From an uncultured Pseudomonadota bacterium (GTDB lineage Bacteria; Myxococcota_A; UBA796; SXON01), in NCBI GenBank assembly GCA_903875225.1, contig CAIQVJ010000028.1, positions 144,816 to 208,815 of the forward strand: a DNA stretch of 64,000 bases, written 5' to 3'. A model generated the notes under the pieces. That model saw nothing but the letters and a program-made list of their open reading frames with translations. It had not been told where the DNA came from and ran no database searches. Below are positions 54,545-63,230 of this stretch, one piece after another. Position numbers and translations under genes: made by a program. The number at the start of each line of letters is the position of its first letter. Position 1 is the first letter of the stretch.

Positions 54545-55545
54545 TCGCCCCCCGCGTCGTCGTCGGCTTCGAGAGCGGCCTCTTCGGCCTCCTCGGCGGC
54601 GACCTTCACGTCGTCCTCGTCCGACTCTGCGTCGATCGCAGCGTCCTTGCGGCGCCCGAGCGGCATCATCGAGAGGATGAGCTGTGGCACGTGGTGTTCA
54701 TGCGGAACACTGCCCGGGATGCGGCGGACACCGGTCCCGAACCAGCTCACGTCGACGTCCAGGTCGTCGAGCTGGCAGCCGCCGTACCCGCACGGCACCT
54801 CCCGCATCGTCATCTTCATGTCGCTCCCGACCACGAACTCGGCCTTGCAGGCAGTGGCCTGGGCGAGGAGCTTCTTTGCAGCGATGCCGCGCGCCTGCTC
54901 GGCCGCGTTGCTCGCGTCGGTCAGCTCGCCCTGGGTGAAGTTGGTGTTCTGGGTGACGTGCCACACGTGGAAGCGGCAGAACTCGAACAGGAACCCGCAC
55001 GGCTCGAACCCATCCCGGTGGAGCACCCAGAGATCCTGGCCGGTCAGGTCGGTGATCACGGGCTCACCCGGAGCGTGGGTGATCCAGGGCGCCCTCACCG
55101 CGGTGCCAACCACGGTGAACTCGAGGATCTCTCCGCCATCATCCCCGCCTTTTCCGCGGGCGCCCATGGTGATCATCCGGTCGCGCAGCCGGACGCCGAT
55201 CACGGCGTCTGCGCCCACCAGCGCGGCCTCTTCGGTGAGCCGGTGCAGCGCCGCGCGCCGCGAGGCCCGGTGCCCATCGCTGATCACGGCGATCTCCCCC
55301 GTCTTTCCCTTGTAGTCCGGGATCTGGCCGACGTGGTAGATGGAGCTCCCCATGACCTGCGAGATCGGCTCACACGCGGCATCCCGGGCCAGCAGGAACT
55401 CGCTGACGGACAGATCGCTGGTGAACAACTGCTTGTCGTCCCCCATCTCGTCCTGCAACCGCTCGACCGCGCGAAGCGGGATGCCGCCCCGGCGCACACG
55501 CTCCACGCTCGCGCGCACATCGATGGGAGGACGCTCTCGCGACAT
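54541..55545 (-). CDS. Double-YbjQ (DUF74) domain protein, second of four, with acidic tail
   Basis: The 334-residue protein has a clear first module (KQLFTSDLSVSEFLLARDAA, VMGSSIYHVGQI, RLTEEAALVGADAVIGVRLR). The second is diverged: TDLTGQDLWVLHRDGFEP, FCRFHVWHVTQNTNFTQ and KKLLAQATACKAEFVVGSD, with cysteines in VPCGYGGCQLDD and a GTGV end strand. The last 30 residues are highly acidic (DAESDEDDVKVAAEEAEEAA), unlike the other paralogues. It starts at ATG 55545 by a TGATG overlap. Divergence of the second half suggests a separate job or partner contact. Confidence 0.88.
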   Translation of the reverse strand: MSRERPPIDVRASVERVRRGGIPLRAVERLQDEMGDDKQLFTSDLSVSEFLLARDAACEPISQVMGSSIYHVGQIPDYKGKTGEIAVISDGHRASRRAALHRLTEEAALVGADAVIGVRLRDRMITMGARGKGGDDGGEILEFTVVGTAVRAPWITHAPGEPVITDLTGQDLWVLHRDGFEPCGFLFEFCRFHVWHVTQNTNFTQGELTDASNAAEQARGIAAKKLLAQATACKAEFVVGSDMKMTMREVPCGYGGCQLDDLDVDVSWFGTGVRRIPGSVPHEHHVPQLILSMMPLGRRKDAAIDAESDEDDVKVAAEEAEEAALEADDDAGGE

Positions 55546-56369
55546 CAGTCGCCCACGGTCAGGATGAGGTTCGGCCGCGGGATGTGGTGGTCGTCCCGGA
55601 TGGGGACCACCGCGGTTCCCACTGCGCTGAATTCCAGCACGGTCGGCCCCCAGGTGTGATTGTTCTCGTCGATCAATACACCCACGATCCCCGCGGCGCC
55701 GAGCGCCTCAGCCTCGACCTGCATGCGCTCCATCGCAAGCTCGCGCGCGTCGTACAGCGCCTGGGTGGCCCCGACCATCTCCTTGCTCTCGGTCGGCTGC
55801 TTGTTCGACGACTGGCCCACGTAGTAGACGCAATTCCCCATGACGAACCCGACGGGCCGATAGCCCGCGGTCAACAGCGTCCAGAAGTCCTGCCCGGAGA
55901 GGTCGCTCGTGAACGGCCGCCCGTCGGGCGCCCGGAAGTTTTCGCCGGTCTCGCTCTTCACCGCGGTGCCGATCGCCATGAATTCGATGACGTTGGCACC
56001 CCACGCGTGGATGTTCAGCGTGAGGCGCACCGCCACGATCCCGTCCGCACCGAGCGCGTCGGCCTCCTCCTCCATACGCGCCATCGCAAGCTCCCGGGCA
56101 CTGTACAGCGCCTGGGTGAGGACGGTGATCTCGCCCGGGTTGTTGGATTGGAGCTGCGTGATCCCGATGTGATAGATGCTGCTTCCCATCACGAGGCCGA
56201 GCGGCTGGAAGCCGGCCTCCTTGACCAGCAGGAACTCGTTGACCGAGAGATCACTGGTGAAGAAGTGGTGCTCCTTCATCTCGTTGAGCCGCTCGCGCGC
56301 GTGCTGCGGCAGATCGTCGAGGTGCAGGCGGGCGTGGGCCTGCGGGAGTGCGGACCGTGGATCAGGCAT
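55545..56369 (-). CDS. Double-YbjQ (DUF74) domain protein, first of four paralogues
   Basis: The 274-residue protein is the most regular copy. Both modules have the same layout: FFTSDLSVNEFLLVKEAGFQ with VMGSSIYHIGIT and ELAMARMEEEADALGADGIV, then FTSDLSGQDFWTLLTAGYRP with VMGNCVYYVGQS and ELAMERMQVEAEALGAAGIV. Each ends in an EF-x-A-x-GTAV strand. The segment FTSDLS-x-x-x-F precedes both modules and is shared with the other copies, so it is an integral part of this family. ATG 56369 lies two bases after the zinc-ribbon gene stop. Confidence 0.9.
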   Translation of the reverse strand: MPDPRSALPQAHARLHLDDLPQHARERLNEMKEHHFFTSDLSVNEFLLVKEAGFQPLGLVMGSSIYHIGITQLQSNNPGEITVLTQALYSARELAMARMEEEADALGADGIVAVRLTLNIHAWGANVIEFMAIGTAVKSETGENFRAPDGRPFTSDLSGQDFWTLLTAGYRPVGFVMGNCVYYVGQSSNKQPTESKEMVGATQALYDARELAMERMQVEAEALGAAGIVGVLIDENNHTWGPTVLEFSAVGTAVVPIRDDHHIPRPNLILTVGD

Positions 56370-56371
56370 GG

Positions 56372-56833
56372 TCACCGTACCCGGAGTTGGGCGAGGGCCT
56401 GTGCGGCCTCCGCGCTGGTGTTGGCGTGGACCGCGATCGCGTCCGTGAGGAGCACGACCCACTTGTCGATCGGGTGTGTGACGGTCTTGAGCGCGATGCC
56501 GCGCACCATCCTGCGGTGTTGGGCGACCACGCCCTGGCGCTCACGCCGGGCCACGAACTGGTCGGGCTCCAGCGTGAGCTCGATCAGGACGACCTTGCCG
56601 CCTTCCCGGTTCACGCGGGCGAGGTCGCCGAAGCCGTGCTCGAGGGACTCCGAGAGCCGGTGCAGGAACGCATCGACGTTCGAGGTGTCGAGCTTCAAGC
56701 CCGCCGCGATCTGGGTGCTGTCGATCGCCACCTGGACCTCGGCGCCGCAGTAGCTGCAGCTGCGGGTGCGCCCGTCGGTCTGTGGCTTCATCGGGGCGCC
56801 GCAGCTCTCGCAGCGCGTCAACTCGGGGGTCAT
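56372..56833 (-). CDS. Zinc-ribbon protein
   Basis: The 153-residue protein starts with CESCGAPMKP and SCSYCGAEVQV, two CxxC knuckles that make a zinc ribbon. The rest is an alpha/beta region of about 110 residues (LVRVNREGG, KVVLIELTLEPDQFVARRE, KWVVLLTDAIAVHANTSAEA), with no family I recognise. It overlaps the upstream membrane protein's stop (TGATG) and lies two bases before the first YbjQ paralogue, so it belongs to the YbjQ operon. A role as a partner or adaptor is inference. Confidence 0.75.
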   Translation of the reverse strand: MTPELTRCESCGAPMKPQTDGRTRSCSYCGAEVQVAIDSTQIAAGLKLDTSNVDAFLHRLSESLEHGFGDLARVNREGGKVVLIELTLEPDQFVARRERQGVVAQHRRMVRGIALKTVTHPIDKWVVLLTDAIAVHANTSAEAAQALAQLRVR

Positions 56834-57234
56834 CAGGTGGTCCTCATGGGAGCGGGAGCAAGGTTGAACGCCGGGAGGGCGACACCGGGACCGGTCACCT
56901 GCACCGTGCGGGGGTTCTTGGGGTCGATGGTGATGGCCACGGTTGCGCCGGGCAGCACATCATCCACGAACCGCAGCGGGATGAGCGCCACCGTGTCGAT
57001 CTCGAAGGGATCCTGCCCGTCGATCTCCACGTCGATCGTGACCATGCGCTGCTCCCGACGGCTCTGGCCGGCACCCACCCTGCCGAGCGCGGTGGAGCTC
57101 ACGCGCAGGAGGATGCCGCGGGCCGCGACCGTGCGCTGCGCGACGAGGATGCTGCGGATGATCAGGAGCACGAAGACGAACCCCATCACCAGGAACGGCG
57201 TCATGGAGCAGAGCATGCTGAGCAGACTGGCCAC
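56833..57234 (-). CDS. Single-pass membrane protein at the head of the YbjQ operon
   Basis: The 133-residue protein starts at GTG 57234 (GAGG four bases before) or ATG 57216. One TM helix (TPFLVMGFVFVLLIIRSILV) near the N-terminus precedes a beta-rich domain (RREQRMVTIDVEIDGQDPFE, then DDVLPGATVAITIDPKNPRT). The domain resembles DUF3592- or DUF4131-like small envelope folds but no name is certain. It is the first gene of the run with the zinc-ribbon and YbjQ genes, and probably anchors their product at the membrane. Confidence 0.7.
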   Translation of the reverse strand: MASLLSMLCSMTPFLVMGFVFVLLIIRSILVAQRTVAARGILLRVSSTALGRVGAGQSRREQRMVTIDVEIDGQDPFEIDTVALIPLRFVDDVLPGATVAITIDPKNPRTVQVTGPGVALPAFNLAPAPMRTT

Positions 57235-57263
57235 GGTGCCTCGGCGCAGGGAGAGTAACCGGG

Positions 57264-57830
57264 TCAGCCGGGCCGGCGCGCCGGGGCGACGACGGGGAGC
57301 GGCCCGCTGGCGGGCTGCTGGTGGCAGCCGAGGCCAACGCCCCCAAAGCTGGCCAATGCACCCCGCCACGCCTCGACCTTGCGCCCGATCGGCCACGACG
57401 CGTTCGCCGGGCTCGTCGAGGGGAGCCGGACGCTCGGTATGCCGAGCGAGGCCAGTCCCTGCCCGTGCTTCGCGCTCTCGCCTCCATTGTGCAGGAAGGC
57501 GCGCAGGCCGCGCGCGGTGCGCACGAGCCCCCCGAGATCGTTGAGCACGGGCGCGCGGATGGCGCTGTCGAGGCTGCCAACACGCGCACACTCGGCATAG
57601 ACGTCCCAGAGCCCGATGCCGGAATCGAGCAGACGGCCGAGTCGCTCGTCATACGGCATCCTCACGAGATCGACCCCGACGACGGCCGCCATGATCGGCC
57701 AGAACTGGTTCCTCGGGTGGGCGTAGTACTGCTGGGCCCGGAGCGACGCGGCGCCGGGAAAGCTTCCGAGCACGACCACGCAGGTGTCGCCGCGGACGAT
57801 GGGGCAGAGGCCGGTGAGGCGATCGGACAT
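57264..57830 (-). CDS. DNA-deoxyinosine glycosylase (uracil-DNA glycosylase superfamily)
   Basis: The 188-residue protein has the motif LGSFPGAASLRAQQYYAHPR then NQFWPIM, the signature of the hypoxanthine/deoxyinosine glycosylase family (UDG family 6), and STSPANASW near the C-terminus. It removes deaminated purines to start base-excision repair. The last 25 residues are Pro/Ala-rich and not part of the fold. It precedes the YbjQ operon by 29 bases in the same direction, so it may share its transcript, and is divergent from the baseplate genes with a 94-base gap. Confidence 0.88.
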   Translation of the reverse strand: MSDRLTGLCPIVRGDTCVVVLGSFPGAASLRAQQYYAHPRNQFWPIMAAVVGVDLVRMPYDERLGRLLDSGIGLWDVYAECARVGSLDSAIRAPVLNDLGGLVRTARGLRAFLHNGGESAKHGQGLASLGIPSVRLPSTSPANASWPIGRKVEAWRGALASFGGVGLGCHQQPASGPLPVVAPARRPG

Positions 57831-57924
57831 CCCGAGGGGCTATCGCCGGGGCCGGACCCCGGGCCCCGTTTGCGATACACTGCCACGGCAGCTTCCGCAC
57901 CAGACCTCCAAGAGGAACGCCACC
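57831..57924. promoter_or_regulatory. Divergent gap before the baseplate genes
   Basis: The 94-base gap must hold the promoters of the glycosylase and gp25-like genes. TACACT with an upstream TGCG (around 57873-57882) could serve as a weak extended -10 for the gp25 gene, whose ATG has AGAGGAA seven bases before it; no -35 is clear. Confidence 0.35.
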
Positions 57925-58314
57925 ATGAAAAACCCGAAAGAGTTCCTCGGTAGAGGGTGGGGGTTCCCCTTCCAGTTCGACAGCGCGACGGGCGGGGTGG
58001 GGTACTCCGAATTCGAGGAGAACATCCGCCAGAACATCACGATCATCCTCGGCACGAAGCCGGGGGAACGCCAGATGCTCCCCCAGTTCGGCTGCCGGAT
58101 CCATGAGCTCCTCTTCGCGCCGAACACCCGCGCCACGAGCGCGATGGTGGCCCACCACGTGAGCGAGGCCCTACGCCGCTGGGAAAAGCGCATCGAAGTT
58201 CTCAAAGTGGACGCCACGGGAGACCAGGCGGGCACCGTCAAGGTCTCCGTGGACTACAAGATCCTGGCCACCAGCCAACTGCAGCAGCTCTCCTACAACG
58301 TATCGAGCCGATAA
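57925..58314 (+). CDS. GPW/gp25-family baseplate wedge protein
   Basis: The 129-residue protein is of the gp25/GpW lysozyme-like family found in the baseplates of T4-type phages, type VI secretion systems and extracellular contractile injection systems (PVC/Afp). It shows FENIRQNITIILGTKPGER, then RQMLPQFGCRIHELLFAPNT, the classic core with the GER-x-x-x-P motif, and VDYKILATSQLQQLSYNV at the end. The ATG at 57925 has AGAGGAA seven bases upstream. It is three bases upstream of the baseplate J-like gene and clearly co-transcribed with it. Confidence 0.93.
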   Translation: MKNPKEFLGRGWGFPFQFDSATGGVGYSEFEENIRQNITIILGTKPGERQMLPQFGCRIHELLFAPNTRATSAMVAHHVSEALRRWEKRIEVLKVDATGDQAGTVKVSVDYKILATSQLQQLSYNVSSR

Positions 58315-58317
58315 CAA

Positions 58318-61300
58318 ATGCCGATTCGCCCACCGAACCTCGACGATCGGCGCTATGCCGACATCCTGCGCGAAGCCCGTGCCCTGATCCCGCAGTACAC
58401 GCCCGAGTGGACCAACGCCTCGGACGCCGACCCGGGCATGACGCTGGTCCAGCTTTTTGCGTGGATGACCGAGATGATCATCTACCGGCTGAACCAGGTG
58501 CCGGACAAGACGTACATCCACTTCCTCAATTTCATCGGGGAGGAGCGCAAGCCCGCTCGGCCCGCGGTCGCACCGGTCACGTTCACGCTCAAGGGCGATC
58601 GTGCCGTGGAGATCCCGCCGTTCACCCGATGCGCCACGCGCCAGCGTGAAGACTCCACGGCTGCGGACTACATCACCACCGACGGCGTGACGGTGCATGG
58701 TGCAAGCATCGTGCGGGTGATGGCCGTGCGGGGCGGCTCGAAGCGCGCGGTGCGCGAGGTGCCGTACGCGCTGCTCCACGACAACAAGTCCGCCCTGCAG
58801 TTCGCGGGGGGCCGAGGCGTGGACCTGTTCGACCTCGATCCGATCGAGTTCGGCCCGGAGTCCTACACCCCGGAGCAGTACTTCTACATCGGGCACCGCG
58901 ATTTCCGGATCATGGGCCTCGAAGGAGAGGAGGGCCGACGCCAGGGCCGGCTGAGGATCCGGAGGAGCGCGAAGGGAGGCGACGCGCTGTCCGTCGCAGA
59001 TCTGTTCGTGTGGGAGTACCCGACGGTCGAGGGCTGGACCCCGGTGGGCGCGGACGTCGAGCCGGAGACGACGCTCGGCATGGTCGAGACCTCGCTGGTC
59101 ACCACGCTGCCCGACATCTCGGAGCTCAAGAGCTTTGCCACCACGCCGGACGACATCCGGTTCCCCGACACGATCAGCGAGGAGCGCTGGTGGATCCGCG
59201 GGCGGCTCGAGTACGAGCGCTGGCTGGCCGCGCGCATGATCGAGGACCTCGACGTTTACTGGCAGGACGACCGCGGCGGGGAGAAGCACGCCGTGCAGAA
59301 CTGGCAGGTCCGGGCGACCGGCCGCTACCTCGAATTCTCGCTCCAGGACCTGCCACCGATCCTCGGCGGCTGGACCGTGCGCTTCGAGCTGGCCGACCGC
59401 CGGCTGTCTGCGCGAAAGACCAAGTACCTGCCGCGCTATCGCTGGTACTACCGTCGCGGTGAGGGCTGGGAGGAGGTGCCGAAGGTGCGTTCCCAGGGCA
59501 CCGAGATGCTGCTCGAGGGGCCGTTCCCGGACATGGCGCCCGAGGGCATCAACCTGCGCGCGGAGCGCATCGAGGCGCTGCAGTTCGGCGTGCTGATGCC
59601 GGACTTCGACGTGGATCTCACCTGGGTGCGGCCGATCGAGCTCGACATGTACTGCGGCGACGACCCGCGCAGGCTCGACGCCCTCCTCGTGGACGAGGGC
59701 CCCTGGTCCCCGTTCCAGCTTGCGGCACAGGTGCCGCCCACGATCGGTCGCAAGTGGTTCCTGGGCTCCGATCTGTTCGAGAACAGGCGGCAGTCCAAGG
59801 TGATCGTCGAGATCGACGTCGCCTTCGAGATGAATGGCACGCCCATCCCCGAGCCCGGCGAGCTCTACCTGCTGCAGCTCACCTACCGGGCCGACGACAA
59901 CTGGCGGGTGGTGTGGAGCGAGGACAGGGTGTATTCGAGCTTCACCTTCGCGCTCCTGGACCCCGAGGGCGCCAAGGTTGCCGGCAAGCGCACGATCCGC
60001 ATCGAACTCGACCCCAGGACGCAGCTCAAGGGCCTCGCGCGCCACGAGGTGTCGGGGCGGGAGACCACCTGGATCCGGTTCGAGATGGTCAAGGCCTCAC
60101 TCACCGGCGTGGATGAGAAGAAGACCCAGCACCCCATCGTCCCGAAGATCTACGACGTCCGGCTCGGCGTCGAAGGCGCTGTGGGCGCCCGCGAATACGA
60201 GCAGCCACTCCCGAACCCACGTACCGCTCAGGTGGACCTGCGCGGGCAGAACCGCCGGTTCACAAGGGTGCTCGCAACAGCCATGGGTCGCGCCAGCGAG
60301 CACTTCCCCTTCTTCCCCTTCGTCGAGACGCAGGAGGAGAACCAGGCGCTCTACTTCCAGTTCGATCAGCCCCTTCCGCCCGGGCGCAAGCACTCGGTCA
60401 CGTTCCGGACCCGCGGCGAGTCCTCCCTTCCCGCGGGCGTGCGGATGGAGTGGGAGATCCTCGAGGCGCGTGAGCACAACCGGCCCGGCTGGCGGCGCCT
60501 GCACGCTCCCGGAGAGGGCGCAGAGACAGCCTACAACCTGACGAGCACCGGCACGCTCACCTTCAGCCTGCCGGAGACCCCGGCGCTGGTCGAGGACGGC
60601 TTCTGGCTCCGAGCGCGGCTCTCGCTGCCCGCCGGAGTCACGCTGGACATGATCCCGCTGCTGCCGCCGATCGTGCACATCCTGCTCAACACGGTGGACG
60701 TGGTGAACCTGGTCACGGTGCGGACGGAGCGGTTCAGCGGCCTCGGCGTGCCGAACCAGACGCTCCAGCTCCGACGCGTGCCGATCTTCCTGCACCGCGC
60801 CGAGGGGGAGCGCGCCCTGTTCAAGAACCTCGATGCGTTCCCCGACATCCGGGTCTTCATCGAGAACGACGACGGCTCCATCGAGGTGTGGAACCGGGTG
60901 AGCGACGGCGCCCTGCTCACCGCCGGAAAGGACGATCGCATCTTCGTGATCGACGCAGTGGACGGGACACTCACGTTCGGCAACGGCATCCGCGGGCGCA
61001 TGCTGCCGGTGGGCTCCTCCAACATCGTGATCGACACCTACCGGTACGTTCCCGGCTCCAAGGGAAACGTCGCCGCACGCGAGATCTCGCTCGTCGAGGG
61101 CGTCGCGGACTCCGTGCGCTGTGAAAACCTGCTGCCGGCATCCGGCGGGCGGGACGCCGAGACGATCGACGAGATCCTCCGCCGGGCGCCCAGCCTGCTC
61201 ACGAGCCGGGATCGCGCCGTGACCCGCCACGACTTCGCCGTCATCGCGACGGAGGCTTCCGGAGAGGTCGCCCGGGCAAGCTGTGAGGGCAACATCGGGC

Positions 61301-61818
61301 CGGACGGCAAGGTGGAGGTCGTGATCCTGCCGCGTCGTCGCGAAGGCGAGAAGTACCCCGACGCCATGCTGGCCACGGGACTGCGGGACAACGTGCAGCG
61401 CCACCTCAAGCAGCGCTCGCTCATCAACGTCATCCCCGTCGTCCGCCTGTCGGAGTTCATGCACATCGACGTGAGCGTGACCGTGCGGCTCCGCCCCAAC
61501 GCGAACACCCTCGCCGTACGCGAAGCGGCCGCCCGCTGGATCGACCGGTTCCTCGACCCCTACGAGGGCGGGCTCGACAACACCGGCTGGCCCTTCCAGG
61601 CCACGCTGTACGCCCAGGACTTCGGGCGCCTGGTCTCGGACATCCCCGAGGTCCGCCACGTCGTCCACGTCGCGCTCTTCGAGATCACGCCCGAGAAGCG
61701 CCGTCGGCAGACAGCGGGATGGGAGGAGGGGGAGGGCACGGATCGGCTCTTCCTCACCGCGCATGACCTGTTCGCCGTTCGCCGCGTCCGCGTGAAGGTC
61801 GAAGAGCTCGGGGAGTAG
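58318..61818 (+). CDS. Baseplate J-like protein (contractile injection system wedge)
   Basis: The 1166-residue protein matches the large baseplate assembly proteins of eCIS particles. It begins RYADILREARALIPQYTPEW, followed by DPGMTLVQLFAWMTEMIIYR and LNQVPDKTYIHFLNFIG, the diagnostic N-terminal region. The C-terminal half has the gpJ/gp47-like segment: FGNGIRGRMLPVGSSNIVI, YVPGSKGNVAAREI, TSRDRAVTRHDFAVIATEA and RLSEFMHIDVSVTVRLRPNA. Phage gpJ is about 300 residues; this size is typical of the eCIS form. No sheath, tube, spike or AAA+ gene is adjacent in the window; they must lie elsewhere or be lost. Confidence 0.92.
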   Translation: MPIRPPNLDDRRYADILREARALIPQYTPEWTNASDADPGMTLVQLFAWMTEMIIYRLNQVPDKTYIHFLNFIGEERKPARPAVAPVTFTLKGDRAVEIPPFTRCATRQREDSTAADYITTDGVTVHGASIVRVMAVRGGSKRAVREVPYALLHDNKSALQFAGGRGVDLFDLDPIEFGPESYTPEQYFYIGHRDFRIMGLEGEEGRRQGRLRIRRSAKGGDALSVADLFVWEYPTVEGWTPVGADVEPETTLGMVETSLVTTLPDISELKSFATTPDDIRFPDTISEERWWIRGRLEYERWLAARMIEDLDVYWQDDRGGEKHAVQNWQVRATGRYLEFSLQDLPPILGGWTVRFELADRRLSARKTKYLPRYRWYYRRGEGWEEVPKVRSQGTEMLLEGPFPDMAPEGINLRAERIEALQFGVLMPDFDVDLTWVRPIELDMYCGDDPRRLDALLVDEGPWSPFQLAAQVPPTIGRKWFLGSDLFENRRQSKVIVEIDVAFEMNGTPIPEPGELYLLQLTYRADDNWRVVWSEDRVYSSFTFALLDPEGAKVAGKRTIRIELDPRTQLKGLARHEVSGRETTWIRFEMVKASLTGVDEKKTQHPIVPKIYDVRLGVEGAVGAREYEQPLPNPRTAQVDLRGQNRRFTRVLATAMGRASEHFPFFPFVETQEENQALYFQFDQPLPPGRKHSVTFRTRGESSLPAGVRMEWEILEAREHNRPGWRRLHAPGEGAETAYNLTSTGTLTFSLPETPALVEDGFWLRARLSLPAGVTLDMIPLLPPIVHILLNTVDVVNLVTVRTERFSGLGVPNQTLQLRRVPIFLHRAEGERALFKNLDAFPDIRVFIENDDGSIEVWNRVSDGALLTAGKDDRIFVIDAVDGTLTFGNGIRGRMLPVGSSNIVIDTYRYVPGSKGNVAAREISLVEGVADSVRCENLLPASGGRDAETIDEILRRAPSLLTSRDRAVTRHDFAVIATEASGEVARASCEGNIGPDGKVEVVILPRRREGEKYPDAMLATGLRDNVQRHLKQRSLINVIPVVRLSEFMHIDVSVTVRLRPNANTLAVREAAARWIDRFLDPYEGGLDNTGWPFQATLYAQDFGRLVSDIPEVRHVVHVALFEITPEKRRRQTAGWEEGEGTDRLFLTAHDLFAVRRVRVKVEELGE

Positions 61819-61854
61819 GCGCGGAGCCTCGCAGCCGGGACCCTGGTCGCTGCG

Positions 61855-62925
61855 CTACTCCTGCGCCACGAACTTCGCGAGCGTCAGCCGCCCATTGTAC
61901 AGCTCTACCGCCGTCTGTGCGTCGATCGAGCGCCCCATGTCGCCCGTCTCGGAGTGGAACACGACCCGCGCGTCGGGCACCCGGATGGCGTAGGCTCGCA
62001 TGTAGCGCCCGAGCACGAGGCCGAACGCAGCGAGGTCACGCTCGAGCGTCTGGGTGTCCCGGAAGGTCACCACCACCGTCGCCTCCTTCGGCTGGTCCCG
62101 CTTGGGGCCCGTCCAGGCGGTCACCACGGCATCCACGCCCTCCACGCTCGTCTCCAGGTTCTGCAGCTCAATGAGGATCGCGTCCCCGAGGTCGGCCGGC
62201 TGGTGCACGCTCTCCACCTCCTGCGGGAGACGACCTCGCAAACCCTGCAGCAGCTCCCGCGACGGATCCGTAGAGCCCGTGGGGTGGAGGGGGACCGGGG
62301 ATGTCGTCGCCGCGGGCATCACTGCTTCATGGCGAACGCCGGCCGTCGAGCCGGCCATGAGCACCCAGAGCCACGCCACGGCCAGACCGGCCCCGCCAAG
62401 GATCAGAAAGCCCCCCACCCGACTCCAGCGGACCACGGGCGGGGTGACGCGTGGCGTACGCGCCGGCATGTCCGGCAACGTCAGGCGGGGCCGCGGGCTG
62501 GGAAACGCGATCACCTGACCCCGCACCGCCTCCATGCCGGAGGGCTCGGCCGGGTTCGCGGGCTCCTCGTCGTCGGCGCCATCGCCGTCCCGGCCGGGCT
62601 CGGGCTCCGGTTCCGCGGGGGGGGGCGGCGGTTTTCGGATGACGACCCGCCTCGGAACCTCCACAATCGGCTCCGCCTCGACCTCCTCGGGCTCGGATGC
62701 CGCCGGCGGAGCCGTCTCGGCAGGGTCTTCCCCCTCCCACGCCTCCCAGGGGTCGGCGCCCACGCGACCTTGAAGCTCCGGTAGCGCCGAGACCGCCTGC
62801 CACCGCTCCTGGAACCACACCTCGTCGCCGTTGCGCACCTGCCGGTTTGCGGCCATCTGGACGAGCGCTTCCCGGTCGATCACCAGAAACTCACGGCCAG
62901 CACGACGGAGACGATAGGCACTCAC
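61855..62925 (-). CDS. Single-pass membrane protein with N-terminal GYF-like module
   Basis: The 356-residue protein starts at GTG 62925, overlapping the stop of the truncated pilin copy by four bases (GTGA). Residues 1-60 (YRLRRAGREFLVIDREALVQ, then GDEVWFQERWQAVSALPELQ) resemble the GYF_2/DUF4339 module of Myxococcota regulators. An acidic/Pro-rich linker with PPPPPAEPEPEPG leads to one TM helix (GGFLILGGAGLAVAWLWVLM) and an extracytoplasmic domain (VVTAWTGPKRDQPKEATVVV, FHSETGDMGRSIDAQTA). The function is unknown. It is convergent with the baseplate J-like gene. Confidence 0.7.
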   Translation of the reverse strand: MSAYRLRRAGREFLVIDREALVQMAANRQVRNGDEVWFQERWQAVSALPELQGRVGADPWEAWEGEDPAETAPPAASEPEEVEAEPIVEVPRRVVIRKPPPPPAEPEPEPGRDGDGADDEEPANPAEPSGMEAVRGQVIAFPSPRPRLTLPDMPARTPRVTPPVVRWSRVGGFLILGGAGLAVAWLWVLMAGSTAGVRHEAVMPAATTSPVPLHPTGSTDPSRELLQGLRGRLPQEVESVHQPADLGDAILIELQNLETSVEGVDAVVTAWTGPKRDQPKEATVVVTFRDTQTLERDLAAFGLVLGRYMRAYAIRVPDARVVFHSETGDMGRSIDAQTAVELYNGRLTLAKFVAQE

Positions 62926-63167
62926 CCTGTCATCATAGCGCCCTCGGCGGAGCGCGGGGAGGGCTGGGGCATCGCTCGCGTCACGTTGGTGACCTCGTAC
63001 TGCCCACGCACCCGTCCGTCCGGCGCCCAGCCAAGGCTGGTGAAGCCGCCCGCGTCCGCCCACGCCGCCGTCGCCTTCGTCGGGGCGGCAAAGGGCGACG
63101 CGGTCGCATCCAGGAACCCGTCGAACGATGCATCGTACGCAAGCTCGGCGGTCTTGATGCCGTCCAC
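62922..63167 (-). pseudogene. Truncated type IV pilin copy
   Basis: An 81-codon frame reads VDGIKTAELAYDASFDGFL, GGFTSLGWAPDGRVRGQYEV and TNVT, closely matching the middle of the intact pilin at 63231-63674. It lacks the leader, cleavage site and hydrophobic N-terminal helix, and after TNVT the pilin end is replaced by RAMPQPSPRSAEGAMMTG. It opens with GTG directly after a run of ten Gs on the coding strand. Without its N-terminus it cannot be a pilin subunit; it could be a decayed copy or a silent donor for recombination with the intact gene. Its stop overlaps the downstream gene's GTG. Confidence 0.8.
63118..63164 (-). repeat. 47-bp direct repeat shared with the intact pilin gene (63490-63536)
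   Basis: Bases 63118-63164 are identical to 63490-63536, the region coding DGIKTAELAYDASFDG, and similarity continues outside it with single changes. Such a long exact match between the truncated and intact copies points to recent duplication or gene conversion. Confidence 0.92.
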
Positions 63168-63168
63168 G

Positions 63169-63204
63169 CCCCCCCCCCGGGACCGAGGTCCCCCCGGGGG
63201 GGGG
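63169..63204 (-). other. G/C-tract hairpin after the intact pilin gene
   Basis: C10, GGGACC, GA, GGTCC, a C run and G9 form a strong imperfect hairpin 27 bases downstream of the pilin stop. It is an expanded version of the clean terminator at 63891-63916, but on the minus strand it runs straight into the truncated pilin with no T-run, so termination may be incomplete. Confidence 0.6.
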
Positions 63205-63230
63205 TGTAGCGGCGGCCGTGGCCGCAGACG

